A program made the translations under genes and the position numbers. From Liolophura sinensis (taxonomy: Eukaryota > Mollusca > Polyplacophora > Chitonida > Chitonidae), in the NCBI RefSeq assembly GCF_032854445.1, contig NC_088298.1, forward strand, positions 607,474-671,473: a DNA stretch of 64,000 nucleotides. The letters run 5' to 3'. Positions within the stretch are counted from its first letter, which is position 1, and each line of letters starts with the position of its first letter. The notes beneath the pieces were generated by a model. It was not told where the DNA came from and searched no databases. It saw only the letters and a list, made by a program, of their open reading frames with translations. Shown piece by piece: positions 1-11,090 of the stretch.

Positions 1-841
1 AGAAAATTGTATTCCATCCCTAACCTGTGCTCACTGATACTACATTTACCCACCCCGATATCTTCAGACTGTTGTGATCTTTCATTGAACTGCCTGGACT
101 ATGTTACGGCCATGTGTGTATGAAATGTGCCCTATATAAAGTCGCACGCTTCATTCAGTGCCATTTGAGAACGTCTAGTGAATCCAAATTTTCAGGCATA
201 ATGTTATATTTGGACTTTTAAACTCTTTATTTACTGGTCACTGAGAATATTTTATGAACTGGATAATGGACATTTTGTACACATGTTATAATACCCAGCA
301 GCTTGCACCTGTAATAACTGTATGAGATTTTCAGTTAAGCTTGGACTTTCTTGACTATCATCCGTGTATTTTGAATTTCAAACATAATTGCATTGTTTTA
401 TCTCAAAAACATGTGTAGAATTGAGGTCTAATGCAGGTGTATATACGTTTTTACGTGTATCTAGCAGTGATTTTTTCTCATATTTAAACATCTTATCTGT
501 TATATTTTACATTTAACCATTTACGTGTAAGTTCTGATGGGCAGGTTTCGCCGATGTGCAATGATAGTCTGTTCCTTTTTTGGCATCAGAACCTTGTTCT
601 TTTACGAAGATTTTCAGCTCACAAGTCGAAACTTGCAAGCGACAGATTTAATTGCCTAGATGTATCATTTACTTTAATGCTTTATATGGCCATGATCTAG
701 TCAGATACTGTTGTGATCTTATTCTGCGTCCTGAAGCCTCTCCGTAGACACCCGATTGTATATCCTTGTGTTTTTTTTTCGTTCTGTAATATAAGTCAGT
801 ATCGCTTTGGTTCTCCGCAACCTTTGAAGGCCAATGTTACA
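1..841. other. AT-rich 5' flank of BEL element, no gene seen
   Basis: No reading frame here looks coding. The only structured part is a TATA box with a downstream initiator-like word (listed separately). The stretch lies immediately upstream of the BEL/Pao gag start at 842, so it may contain a decayed 5' LTR or leader, but I could not match it to a 3' copy downstream of the pol end at about 11090. Confidence 0.4.
133..160 (+). promoter_or_regulatory. Candidate TATA box plus initiator
   Basis: The sequence TATATAAAG starts at 133 and a TCAGT initiator-like word lies at 156-160, about 24 bases further on, which is the normal animal core-promoter spacing. It points towards the BEL element that starts 700 bases downstream and could be its LTR promoter. 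This is seen in sequence only; nothing shows that it is used. Confidence 0.3.
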
Positions 842-1475
842 ATGGCAGAGGCACAAGCGACACAAGGTAGCGATTATCAATTTAACGCTCTGGAAGGGGA
901 GGTAGGCTCCAAAACTTGTGTAATAAATAATCAAGGGGAGGTATCCACTTCTGAACCTGTCGGCCTTGTTGGCTCACGACCTAAGGCCCCTGCAGAGCAG
1001 TTTGTAGAGTGGCGGGTAGACCGACTTGAGCGGAACTTCCGGTCAGCCGTTTCGTCATGGCGCAAACTGGCGACTAAATTAGAGGTATTGTTGCCCGAAT
1101 GTGCAGATATTTTGGTTCTAAAAGGAAAGCGCGATGAGCTTATGCATTGCATGGAAAATGTAACCGCTGTCTACGAAAGATATCAAACAATGCTTCCTTT
1201 TGTCGATAAATGCGACGTTTTCGATCGGCATGACGTCGCCGAAACCGATACTCATCGTTTAGTTAATGTTCCGAGAAGATAAGAGAGTTAAATCGTAATG
1301 ACCAGTCAGATAGAAAGTCATCGAATAAAAGTCGGTGTTCGCAAAGTTCTCAGTGTTCCCGGTCGTCCATTGTTATCCAAGGGCTTAGCGTGGAAGCCAA
1401 GGCAGCAGCTCTGAAGGCAAAACTGCAAAATATGACAGTTGTTGAATTGGAAAGAAAACGAGCCGAGCTAAAACT
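842..1475 (+). pseudogene. BEL gag, N-terminal part
   Basis: The frame is open from 713, but I place the start at the ATG at 842 because the upstream 43 residues look like translated leader. The first 147 residues include a helical stretch (EWRVDRLERNFRSAVSSWRK) that resembles the N-terminal coiled part of BEL gag proteins. The frame closes at 1282; a frameshifted continuation rich in K/E runs to about 1475 and then joins the next piece at 1488. Broken, not functional as it stands. Confidence 0.6.
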
Positions 1476-1487
1476 CTAGAACTTATC

Positions 1488-2372
1488 ATGACAGAAGCAA
1501 GGCTTAGAACCATCAAAAATGCTAGCAGTGTAGAATCTGAGATAAAACTCTCACTGCCTTTAGAATCACTGTCCTCAGAGGCAAATGTGGAACAGTTTCT
1601 GATAAGGTCTGAGGTTAACTCTTTTGCTGAATCTGATGTGGATCCTAATCGGTTTCAATGGCCTACATCACAGGATGCACCGCTACAGTCAGTTTCCCAA
1701 GGGGCTGATCATGGGGAGTGTGGAACTGATATATTAGACCATACAGCTCCACACGAGTCAACAGCTCGTCCCCTATCCCGCTCTAGTCATGTCGCTCTTC
1801 CCGACCAGGTGTTGCAAGAGGACATCAGTCGACGCTTCACTAGTAACCCGTTTAAACCTAATGTTAAAGCCCCTGAATTCCCTCCTCGTTCGGGTATTGG
1901 TCAACCAGAGACGTCCAGTCCTGAGAGGCATGCCACGAATCTGTTGCGAGACATGATTAATTCTTTGGCAGAGCAAATGAGCATTGGTAGACTTCCGACT
2001 CCTGAACCTGCTGTTTTCAGTGGAGATCCTTTGTCGTATCCGTTGTGGAAGAGCTCTTTTGAAACCTTGATTGGTCGGAAGGGAATACCTCACAAAGAGA
2101 AAATATTTTATTTAAAGAAGTACTTGAGTGGTGAGGCCAAAGAAGCCGTTGAGGGTTATTTTTTCCTCTCCAGCGATGAAGCCTATTTTGAGGCGATCCA
2201 GTTATTAGAAACCTGGTATGGAAATTCTTTCATCATAGCAAATGCGTTTAGAGATAAATTAGAATCTTGGCCTAAGTTATCAGGGAGAGATGGTCAAGCA
2301 TTGCGAAAATTTGCGGATTTTTGCGCCAGTGTTCAGCAGCCATGTCAAGTATTCCAGGTTAACAATGCTTAA
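1488..2372 (+). pseudogene. BEL gag, central part (DUF1759-like)
   Basis: 294 residues. After an acidic, Ser/Pro-rich linker, the C-terminal 120 residues carry the BEL gag core: PEPAVFSGDPLSYPLWKSSF, then 'KIFYLKKYLSGEAKEAVEGY' and a helical region with W and Y residues in family positions. This is the capsid-like domain (Pfam DUF1759 in other animals). The frame closes at 2372 and is continued after a frameshift at about 2370-2420 by the next piece. Confidence 0.8.
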
Positions 2373-2809
2373 ATGACGAAAGAGAGAACCGAAAGATTCT
2401 TATCAAACTCCCTGATTGGCTGGTGGTAAGATGGAGTCGTAGAGTAGCAGAGTGGAGAGACAAGTATTTCACGTTTCCTCCCTTTGCAGAATTTGTTAGT
2501 TTTGTTGTGAAGGAAGCTAGAACTGCAGGCGATCCCATCACTTCATTACAAGCCACGAAGTCGAAAAAGAGCGAATACGAACGCAATAGATCGAAGTCAG
2601 ATCAGAGACGTGGCACAGAAGTTAGTACGTTTGTGACAGGAGCCGAAAGTCCGCACGTAAAAAGTAAAATGTGCTACCTTTGTAGGCTGCCTCATGAGAT
2701 TAATATGTGTAAGAATTTTCTCCAGCGATCTGTTCAAGAGCGGAAGCAATTTGCCAAGGACAGAGGTCTGTGTTTCGCATGTCTCGAACAAGGTCATCGG
2801 TCTAAGTAG
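2373..2809 (+). pseudogene. BEL gag, C-terminal part with zinc knuckle
   Basis: Begins after a frameshift with LPDWLVVRWSRRVAEW, the usual end of the BEL capsid domain, followed by a basic linker and a zinc-binding segment: C-Y-L-C at about residue 81 of the open frame and GLCFACLEQGHRSK at its end. The CxxC plus CFxCLxxGH pattern is the nucleic-acid-binding knuckle of BEL gag. A TAG at 2807-2809 stops it exactly where the second knuckle should continue. Confidence 0.75.
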
Positions 2810-2860
2810 TGTAAAAACAGGAATGTATGCAATGTTTGTTCAAAGAGGTACCCGACTTCC

Positions 2861-3991
2861 TTGCATGGGGATCGAATTAACAAAGATGGCGAACCTGATC
2901 ATGCGATGAGTAAGACTGTTTTTGCGACGAGTCTATATGACGACTATTGTGTTGGTGTCGATGGGTGCAAAAGTTCCATGATCTTGCCTGTCTTTCTTTC
3001 TCACAATGACAATCCAAAAAGGGAAGTGATGGTCTATGCCCTTCTAGACACCCAGTCGGACACGACATTTGTTTTGAATGACGTGTGTAAAGGGTTAGGC
3101 TTGAAGGGGCCGTCTGTGAAACTGAGCTTGTCGACTTTGAGCGCTGATGGAGAGTTGATTGACAGTTACAAGATTAGTGGTATAATCGTGAGTGGATGTG
3201 ACTGTGATCTCCAGATACAGATGCCACCGGTCTACACACGTGACGTAATGCCTGCCAATAGGTCACACATTCCTACGCCAGACATGGCTAGACGGTGGCC
3301 CCATTTGCGAAATGTGGCGCAATTCTTGAAACCTCTTGAAAATGTCCCTGTCGCTCTCTTGATTGGGTACAATTGTTCTCGTGCACTCGTTCCTCGGGAT
3401 GTTTTTCCGTCAGTAGGAAACGAGCCGTACGCTCAGAGAACAGATTTAGGGTGGGGCATTGTAGGGATAGTAGGGCCACATGACCAGGATATTCGGGATT
3501 CACTAGAAGTAAGTCACCACATGTTAGGTAGTGTAGTATCCGCGGAAAGTTCGGAAGGCGAAGAGGTTTGCTCCAAATTACTTACCTCAACCATAGTCCT
3601 GCGTACGGCTGTGAAGGAAATCATCAGTCCGGCGGACGTTTCCAAGATGATGGCCCTAGATTTTTCCGAAAGTAAATCCTGTCAAGGCCGTGTTTCTCAT
3701 GACGGCAGGAAATTCCTTGCGAAAATTTCGTCTGGCATTGGCCTTAAACATGGCCGTTACGAAATGCCTCTTCCTTTGAGAGATGAAAGCTTGTTATTAC
3801 CTGATAATATGCAAATGGCTATCCATCGGCTAATGACGCTTAAGCGTTGTATGCTGGCTAACCCTCAGTATCGGACAGATTACATCTCCTTTATGCGCAA
3901 TATTATTATGGAAGGACATGCGGAAAAAGTCCCCGATGAAGACTTGGTATATTCCTCACCACGGGATTTACCACCCAAAATATGCATCTAA
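2861..3991 (+). pseudogene. BEL pol: aspartic protease and start of reverse transcriptase
   Basis: 376 residues. The protease active site reads ALLDTQSDTTFV (residues about 61-72); the family form is D-S/T-G-S or D-T-Q/G-S, so the catalytic Asp is kept (DUF1758-type peptidase). Residues about 170-215 (LIGYNCSRAL, TDLGWGIVG) are the usual domain end. The last 130 residues are the Pao-type linker into RT (Peptidase_A17). The frame ends at 3991 because of a frameshift; RT continues at 3918-4385 in another frame. Confidence 0.85.
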
Positions 3992-4385
3992 ATTGCGCGT
4001 GGTGTTTGATTGCAGTGCTAGATACAAAGGAATATTCTTGAATGATAATTTGTTGCAGGGTCCAGATTTGATTAACGGGCTACAGGGGGTTCTTTGTCGT
4101 TTTCGCCTTGAGCCTATCGCGTTCATGTGTGACATTAAACAAATGTATCATCAGTTCAAGGTGACTCCCGAACACCGAGATTTGTTGCGTTTCCTTTGGT
4201 GGCCGGAGGGTGACATTACGTGCCCGGCAACTGAGTATCGCATGACTGTCTATCTGTTTGGGGCTGTCTCCTCTCCCACATGCGCTAATTTTGGCCTCAA
4301 ACGAGCAGCAGATGATCATGAACGTGAGGTCGGGACTGCAGCAGCTAATTTCGTAAGGCGTAATTTTTACGTGGATGGAGGATAA
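3918..4385 (+). pseudogene. BEL pol: reverse transcriptase palm and fingers
   Basis: Carries RVVFDCSARYKG, the LQGPDL motif, the first catalytic Asp in FMCDIKQMYHQF, and the SSPTCANFGLKRAA block that precedes the active site. The YxDD box is damaged: it reads FYVDGG followed by a stop at 4383-4385. Just downstream the word TTACGTGGAT is repeated (4367-4376 and 4386-4395), so the active-site codons look partly duplicated and shifted. The enzyme would be inactive. Confidence 0.85.
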
Positions 4386-5280
4386 TTACGTGGATAATTT
4401 TTTTTACGTCGAGGAAGCTATTGCCTTAATCTCTAGCAGTAAGCAGTTGTGTCGCCGTGTGGGTCTAGTTCTACACAAAGTTGTCTCAAACTCCCGAGAA
4501 GTAATGGCCTTAATCCCTCCTGAAGACACAGCTAGAGGCGCAAAATTCTCTGACCTTTTGAACGGTGTAGGATCGGTAGAATGGGCTCTGGGTGTCCAGT
4601 GGGTAGTCGAGTCTGTGTTCACGTTTCGTATTGTGTTGAAGGATCAACCTTTGACAAGACGGGGAATTCTGTCGACTGTTAGCTCAGTCTATGACCCATT
4701 TGGGTTTGTTGCGCCCGTTGTTTTGGTTGGTAAGCAGATGTTACAGCAAATGTGCCGTGAACGAGCTGATTGGGACGACCCAGTTCCAGAGACCATCCGC
4801 CCCAGTGGGAACAATGGTGTTTAAGTATGTTCAGCCTCAGAAATCTAGAGTTAAAGCGCTGCTTCAAGCCAAGTAACTTTGGTAACGTAAAGGTAGCAGA
4901 GGTGCATCATTTTGCAGATGCCAGCACTCGAGGGTACGGTCAGTGTTCCTACATACGAGTTATTAATGACCAGAACGTTGTCCATTGCTCGTTGATAATG
5001 GGTAAGTCACGTGTTTCAGTAAGGTTTAGTTATTTTTTGCAAAATGAACTCTTTGGTACCTCCGATTACATGGTGGATCCAGTAGAGGTTTTCTGGACGG
5101 ATAGCAAAGTGGTGTTAGGCTATATAACCAATGACAGTTGCAGATTTCATGTGTTTGTAGCCAACCGGGTTCAGCAAATCCGAGAGCACACTTCTCCCTC
5201 TCAGTGGCATCACGTTAAAACGAAAATCCCGCGGATGATGGTTCAAGAGGCATAACTGCAGATGATCTTGTCCATCGATC
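4375..5280 (+). pseudogene. BEL pol: RT thumb and RNase H
   Basis: Two overlapping frames. 4375-4824 holds the thumb and connection (RGILSTVSSVYDPFGFVAPV is a Pao hallmark). 4770-5255 holds RNase H: HHFADASTRGYG gives the first catalytic Asp and VFWTDSKVVLGYI the second part of the domain. The segment between them shows internal loss, and stops follow at 5253. Frameshifts at about 4815 and 5255. Confidence 0.8.
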
Positions 5281-5717
5281 TACATGGATCACCGGGCCTT
5301 CATTTTTATGGGACACGACGTTTGAGGTACCATCTTATAACGCACCATTCCCAATCAGTTCAAGTGACCCAAAGGTAAAGATTGCAATATCCGCTGCTAC
5401 CCAGTCCGATCAGGTCGAGTCAGGCTTTGATTTAGCTAGATTAACTCATTTGTCTAAATGGTTTCGTATAAAGCGGGGTGTAGCAAATTGTTTGAGGCTA
5501 AAGTCGTGTTTGTTAAATCGTAGTCGATGCGACAAAGTTAGACCAAGAACTCGATCAAGCAGCAAACAACTCAAACATATCGATCCGGTCACGGTAGAGC
5601 TCTTGAGACAAGCTGAAATTTTGAAGGCGGTCCAATGGGACGCCTTTTCTAGCGAAGTAACTGTCTTACTTTCACATGGTATTGGTGAACAAGGTAGTGG
5701 TCGACAATCTGTCAAAC
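5281..5717 (+). pseudogene. BEL pol: linker before integrase
   Basis: A weakly coding stretch with an open frame 5450-5764. It contains the 'LTHLSKWFRIKRGVANCLRLK' type pattern that separates RNase H and integrase in BEL pol. It is cut at 5717 by the inserted DNA transposon; the integrase resumes at 9854. Only the part before 5718 belongs to BEL. Confidence 0.6.
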
Positions 5718-6243
5718 CGCTACCTCGGTGCAGAAAGGTTGTAAGTGAAAAACAAAGGAATTGATATATTCAACTTTTAATGTTCAAACTCACAAAAGAA
5801 ATATAAATCATTTAAACCAAAAACTAGTTAGGCGTACATACACTTGGGATGCAAACACTTTTTCACTCCCATTGTTACCTGTTAATTTTGCTGTGCCGGT
5901 CACGTGATATGGCAGATACACCTTTTCACCACTTATCACATTTCTACATGGCAAAATGTGAATGGTTGTAACTGAGCTTTCAGTCCGCTGTCTGCAAGAC
6001 ACATCAACTCACAAACCAACACACCTATCATTAGTTATGTCACTTCACCTTCACAGTTTTCTTTTGGCCACTTTCTGGGGATGCATAACGTTATTAGACA
6101 AACATTTTCGTCTACAGCGGAATGTAACACACAAAAAACAGTACTGTTAATAAAGTCAAGAATGTCAGTCTGGCCACTTCTTTGGCACTTTCATATCAAG
6201 GATGGAGACAAATTAATTCAGTCCTTTCAAAATCTAACTGTTT

Positions 6244-9200
6244 TTAACTTTCAGCGCTGTCATCTTCCTCGACGTCCGATTCAGGGAGCCTATCCCTGAC
6301 ACTGGCCCCATGCTGTAGGTTCTCGTAGAACTCGTGATGGACCGACGGAATGTGACCATCTCTGCACAATTTCATAAGGTCTCGGTGTTTTGCTTCTGCG
6401 ATCATGGGACGTTCGTTGTATGCACACTGGAGTTGTGCATTTTTGATTTCCTTCACCCGTCCACGGCGTGTTGCTCGATTCACGGTGATGCATCTGAAAT
6501 TGAATCGTCCATCTGGTACTTAAAATATATTTGTGATGGTTTGTCTGACCGGTATTGCCACCATTTCACTTTTAACCACATTAAGTTGGTCCCATCATCT
6601 GCCATCTTGCGATTAATGAAGCACTCATCTGCCATTGACTTGAAATCAAAGATATCAGGGGTATCCACTTCGACAACTTCATATCTTGGCTGAGTGCGTT
6701 TTGCCATTCGCACCGCCCCATACCACTCTGTCGGACTGTATATATCAGAATCTTTGGTAGCTCTCTCAATGGTGGAATGGACAGAATCACCTTCCATTTG
6801 GGAATGTCCCACTTTCGAAGTATTTATGGTTGATGATATTCAAAGGTAATCTCTGAACAGCAAACAAGCACATTGTGGAGAAGTTGCAGTTACGCTGCTG
6901 ACCACTGCAGGTATCACTGAAAAAGTTAATCTCTTTAACTGTTGGTGGCAAGTTTTTCATGTACCCATAAACACACGAAGCAATCTCATTTGATCCACGT
7001 TTTGCTAGACCTTCATGCCACATGTAACAGTGTGCCGCCCTGGATGCTTGGTCGTACACAGAAAAGTTGCATGTAGACAATTTACGGCTATAGTAAAGGT
7101 TTGACACCTTCATCTGAGGTGTCTGTAGAACCTTTGAAGGTCGAAATTTATTGATCTCACAGTTTCTGGATTTTCAATTGCCCTCTTCTTATCGGTTTCC
7201 TTGTGTTCTCTGGCCTGAACTTTTCTAGCTTGGTGTGCCTGATATTCTGTATTCATAGCTTCCTTCTCTGTTAGGGTAGCCTTCTTAAATCGATCACAAA
7301 GACTGCATTCATCCTTTTTTGGTTTATGGAACCCCAAATTATATTCACTGTTGAAAATCTCTCTGTATACATGAACCTTTGCCGGTGTGCGGTTTTCCTT
7401 TCTGCAATGTTCCTCGTACAGTTCATGCATTTTCTTCACATTAAGACTACTGTCCAGGTACCTGCGCCGTGTCCTCTGTCTGCAGTAATGTGACTCGACG
7501 GCAGGGAACGATTCAATGTGAGCTTTTAAAAAAGCCTTGTCCGAATCACTGGTCTTGTTTTTTGGTGTGTTCTTGCCTCTACGATCAGGAGATACAAAAC
7601 CCTCAGTATTTGCAGCGTTTATGTTGGTTTTGGCATCGAGAGCGTAATAAACTGTTCTTTGGCGTATATCAAGTGTTGCCAAAAAGAATGTTTTGCACAC
7701 CTGAATGCATTGACCATTCATGGTCAAGTGATACTTGTAGGTCCTTTGTCTTCTGGACTCGCCAGCGGTTGTTGACCTGCTTCGCTCTGTTTTTTTCACA
7801 TTTCTAACAATATAGTCTCGTTGACGAGTATAATCACCACTGGCCCAGTATGCTTCACAAACCTTCTTACGCGCGTCCTCTGGGATGTTGTCTGTACATT
7901 TGTAGTGACATTTGCACTGGAAAGGTTGAGGACGTCTTGCATGTATAACACGTCCCTTTTCATTGATATATTCACGCCCTCTGTTCCTTGCATCCTTTCT
8001 TTTATTTCGACTCCAAGCATCCGTCTCTCTCTTCCGTTTTCTTCCCCTAGTTATGTCAGTATGACCTTCCTCTTAAAGGTAAAAAAAAACATTAATAACT
8101 TGTTAAGTATAGTAAACATTCAAACTTCAGGTCAGTATTTTAGTTTGTCTGTAGAAGTAGAAAGGAGATTTTAAAGGAAGGATGGGAAGGAAGGGGGGGG
8201 GGGCTGATTTATTTTTTTTAGTTCATAACACTCTGCCCTCTACACAGAAAAAGGTTTTGTTTTCCATTGATTTTACGCACCGTATATGGTCTTCAGTTAG
8301 TATATTTTCTATTTTATTTGTTAAACACTGAACGTTATATGTTATTCTGTTTGCTGGGTTTTGCTTTTTCTAAACAGAAAAAAAGTACATGTAGTATGGT
8401 TCTACTATTAACACAATACTATTTTGCTGTACCAGGCCTACTGAATCTTTTCTTTACTGAGATGACCCCTAATAACTTTCATATTTTCTGACTATATAAT
8501 TAGGAAATTGACAGTTCAACTGTTTCACTCTTACCATGGTCTCTAGGTTGTTGGTTTTCCGTCGCTGTTTGTGGATCATCATTTGCCGGAAGGTCAGAGT
8601 CTAATAGGCCTTCTGAAATGTCGTGCCGCGAAGGGCTGCTCGAGGACAATGGATTAGTCAAGGGATGTGGATCAAGTTGAGAAATGTTGCTGCTGCTTGC
8701 TGTGATTTCTTGTTCTGAAAGTATATGAAGAACAATACTCAAATTAACATCTGGTTCCAGGCTATGGAAGAACAAAAACAAAATACACATTTTGTATACA
8801 ACTCTCTAGAATATCTTTACTTTAGGTTATCTGTCTAGCCTATCTAGGCCTCTGTTTTAAGGTTTCTCTAGAAGTTTTTCGTCTTTATTAAAGTTTTTGA
8901 TTCTGGAAACAAGTCATTTGCCTTTGTTATTTATTTCCATACCAGCCTTCTCAGAATCAAGTGGATTTGGTTGAGCAGAGGTCTCTGACGTCATCCCTTG
9001 TGTTTTTCCATCGGAAAGATGTACACTCTGAGTCTCTGTGTCACCCTCCAGGTTATTCACTTCGCCAATCAAGCTCTCCTCATCTGCTTATAAAGTAAAA
9101 TAGGGTGTGTATCAGTAACAGAAAATCATCCTGTCATAGCACACTTCCCCTTCATTATCTCCTGCCTGAGCCCGATAGTTTATTGTAAGAAAAGTCAAAA

Positions 9201-9551
9201 CCATTATGTTACATTTATTTAAAACATGATATTCTTGGCAAAAATCCCGCCTCTCCTACCCCCGCATACACCGACGCGTCAATTTCTCCCCAAACTTAAC
9301 TTTTTCTGTGTCATAAAGTGGAAAGTGAACAATTGGATGTATATCTGCATGCAACACTGGATTACTGAGTGCATAGTTTCCGTCACCAACAGAAGAAGAG
9401 TTCATAACCCACCTTCACTGACGCTTTCTGTATCCGATTCACCCTCGTCAGCCTTATATTCGCTGCCAGATGAATCTTCGTCCAACTGTGACAGCACATC
9501 AGACAGGTTATAGACCTGCTTTCTATCTCGTTTTGGTCTAGCATTAGCCAT
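6244..9551 (-). pseudogene. Transposase-like gene of the inserted element, 4 exons, frameshifted
   Basis: Minus strand. Exon 1 starts with MANARPKRDRKQVYNLSDV at 9551 and ends at a GT donor at 9413. Acidic/Ser-rich exons follow at about 9087-8951 and 8716-8538. The large last exon runs from about 8070 to 6244. In order it has a basic segment, a Cys/His cluster (CKCHYKC), a box ending DYTRQRDYIV, the spacer 'FPAVESHYCRQRTRRRYL', a CSLCDRF zinc-like pair, and the block FFSDTCSGQQRN, which resembles the first catalytic Asp of an RNase-H-fold nuclease. I recall this family as widespread in insects and marine invertebrates and covered partly by DUF7869. Frameshifts near 7128, 6805 and 6505 make it a pseudogene. 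Confidence 0.7.
8193..8203. repeat. 11-G homopolymer
   Basis: Eleven consecutive G residues inside the intron region upstream of the large exon of the transposase-like gene. Likely replication slippage or an assembly-sensitive site. Confidence 0.9.
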
Positions 9552-9853
9552 GATGTCTAATGGTTCCAGAAATCTGGAAATCAGTGGCACCTTTTCACGC
9601 CTCCTTTCTTGAAGAGTTTCCAGTTACAACCTTTCACTCCTGACAGTGCTACACTTACAATAATTCTACACTCAGCGTACCAGACCTTTTCCACTTACAA
9701 CTATTTTATTATGTGCATTAACGACATAAAATACTGTATTCACTTACAACCTTTTTCCAGTTTATTTGTTGTCATTCAAGGTATCCGAATGTTGATAGAA
9801 ATCAATTTCTGGGAAATGTAAGTTACAACCTTTCTGCACTGAGGTAGCGAAAC

Positions 9854-11090
9854 GTAGAAAACAGACACTCACCCGCACCTGTACCGCTTGGATCCATTCC
9901 TAGACAAGGCCGGCGTGATGAGAGTAGGAGGAAGATTGAGAAAGTCAGGATTGCCTAGCGTTGTTCGGCATCCTGCGATTCTCCCGCGAAAGCATCACGT
10001 GCCAGAAACGGTAGTTCGTCACTGTCATGAGGAGATACAGCACCAAGGCCGTGGGATGACCGTTAATCATGTGAGGTCAAGTGGCTTTTGGATAATCGGT
10101 TGTACTTCTGCAGTTTCTATGTATATATACAATTGTGTTCAGTGTCGGAAGATGCGTCGGCCTGTAGAGGAACAGAAGATGGCTGATCTACCTTTTGATC
10201 GTCTTCACCCAGCTCCTCCATTTGCGTACAGCTGTGTTGACATGTTTGGGCCATGGTCTATTAAAGAGGGTGGTAAAGAAACAAAAACAAAAATCGAGGG
10301 CTGTTCATATAGAAACAGTGAAAGATCTTTGCACCGAATCTTGCGGTCAGACCGAGGTACAAACTTTGTCGGCGCAGAACGTGAACTTCGCGCTGCAGTG
10401 GACGAGATGGATCATGATCGCGTGCGTGAGTATTTGTTAACAAGGGAATGCGACTACGTAGCATTTAAAACAAATGTTCCAGCATCAAGCCATATGGGGG
10501 GCGTCTGGGAGCGCCAGATCCGGACAGTGCGGTCCGTGTTATCGTCACTTCTGGCCTCCTCTGGCACTTGTCTTGACGAAGAGTCGCTCAGAACCTTTCT
10601 GTATGAAGCCGCCGGAGTAGTAAACAGCCGTCCACTCACTGTTCACAACTTAAATGATCCCCTGTCGATTGAACCGCTAACTCCAAACCATCTCCTTACT
10701 ATGCGATCAGAAGTTTTGCTGCCTCCTCCAGGCGAATTTCGGAGAAGTAACGGGTATTGTAGGAAGCGATGGCGAAGAGTACAATATCTGGCCAACCAGT
10801 TTTGGCATCGCTGGAAGAAAGAGTATCTTCACAATTTACAACCTTGTTCCAAGTGGAACAAGGACAGACGTGACGATAAAGTCGGTGACGTTGTTCTCAT
10901 ACGAGAACAAAATCTTCCACGTAATCAATGACCCCTTGCACGAGTAAAGGAAACTTATCCTAGCGATGACACGCGCGTGCGGAAGGTTAAGCTGTTGGTT
11001 AGTGACTCGTCTCTCGACGCAAAGGGTAGGCGCAAACGGCCATCTTGACCGACCGGTTCAGAAGTTGGTTCTTATTGTGCCAGCGTAGCT
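9854..11090 (+). pseudogene. BEL pol: integrase and C-terminal domain
   Basis: Resumes after the inserted transposon with RLDPFLDKAGVMRVGGRL. The H2C2 zinc domain follows (HH..H..C..C around 9990-10150), then the integrase core: first Asp in SCVDMFGPW, second in RSDRGTNFVG, Glu in GGVWERQIRTVRSVL. About 30 residues between the first and second Asp are missing (near 10300-10350), with a frameshift at the same place. The end resembles DUF5641 (KVGDVVLIREQNLPRN). A TGA at 10929-10931 replaces an expected Trp codon; the same frame continues, and a last shifted piece (LDRPVQKLVLIVPA) ends at 11090, the usual end of BEL pol. Confidence 0.85.

Larger units (their letters stand above)
5718..9849 (-). 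mobile_element. DNA transposon with 27-bp inverted repeats and AAAC target duplication
   Basis: The left end reads CGCTACCTCGGTGCAGAAAG and on; the right end is its reverse complement with one mismatch in about 27 bases (5718-5744 against 9823-9849). AAAC flanks both ends (5714-5717 and 9850-9853), a 4-bp target duplication. Both flanks are BEL pol, so the boundaries are well supported. The subterminal word TTACAACCTTT recurs several times near the right end (about 9625, 9745, 9823). The cargo is a single minus-strand gene. Four-base duplications occur in the Sola and some Academ elements; I cannot assign the superfamily from sequence alone. Confidence 0.85.
842..11090 (+). mobile_element. 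BEL/Pao LTR retrotransposon, decayed, split by a DNA transposon
   Basis: The order gag, zinc knuckle, aspartic protease, reverse transcriptase, RNase H, integrase and C-terminal domain reads through on the plus strand, broken by frameshifts and stops. The protease-RT arrangement and the gag and Pao-type motifs identify BEL/Pao rather than gypsy or copia. A 4.13-kb DNA transposon sits between RNase H and integrase (5718-9849). Net length without it is about 6.1 kb, normal for a BEL internal region. I could not find paired LTRs, so the outer limits are unknown; the coordinates given are the first gag methionine and the last recognisable pol residues. Confidence 0.85.
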
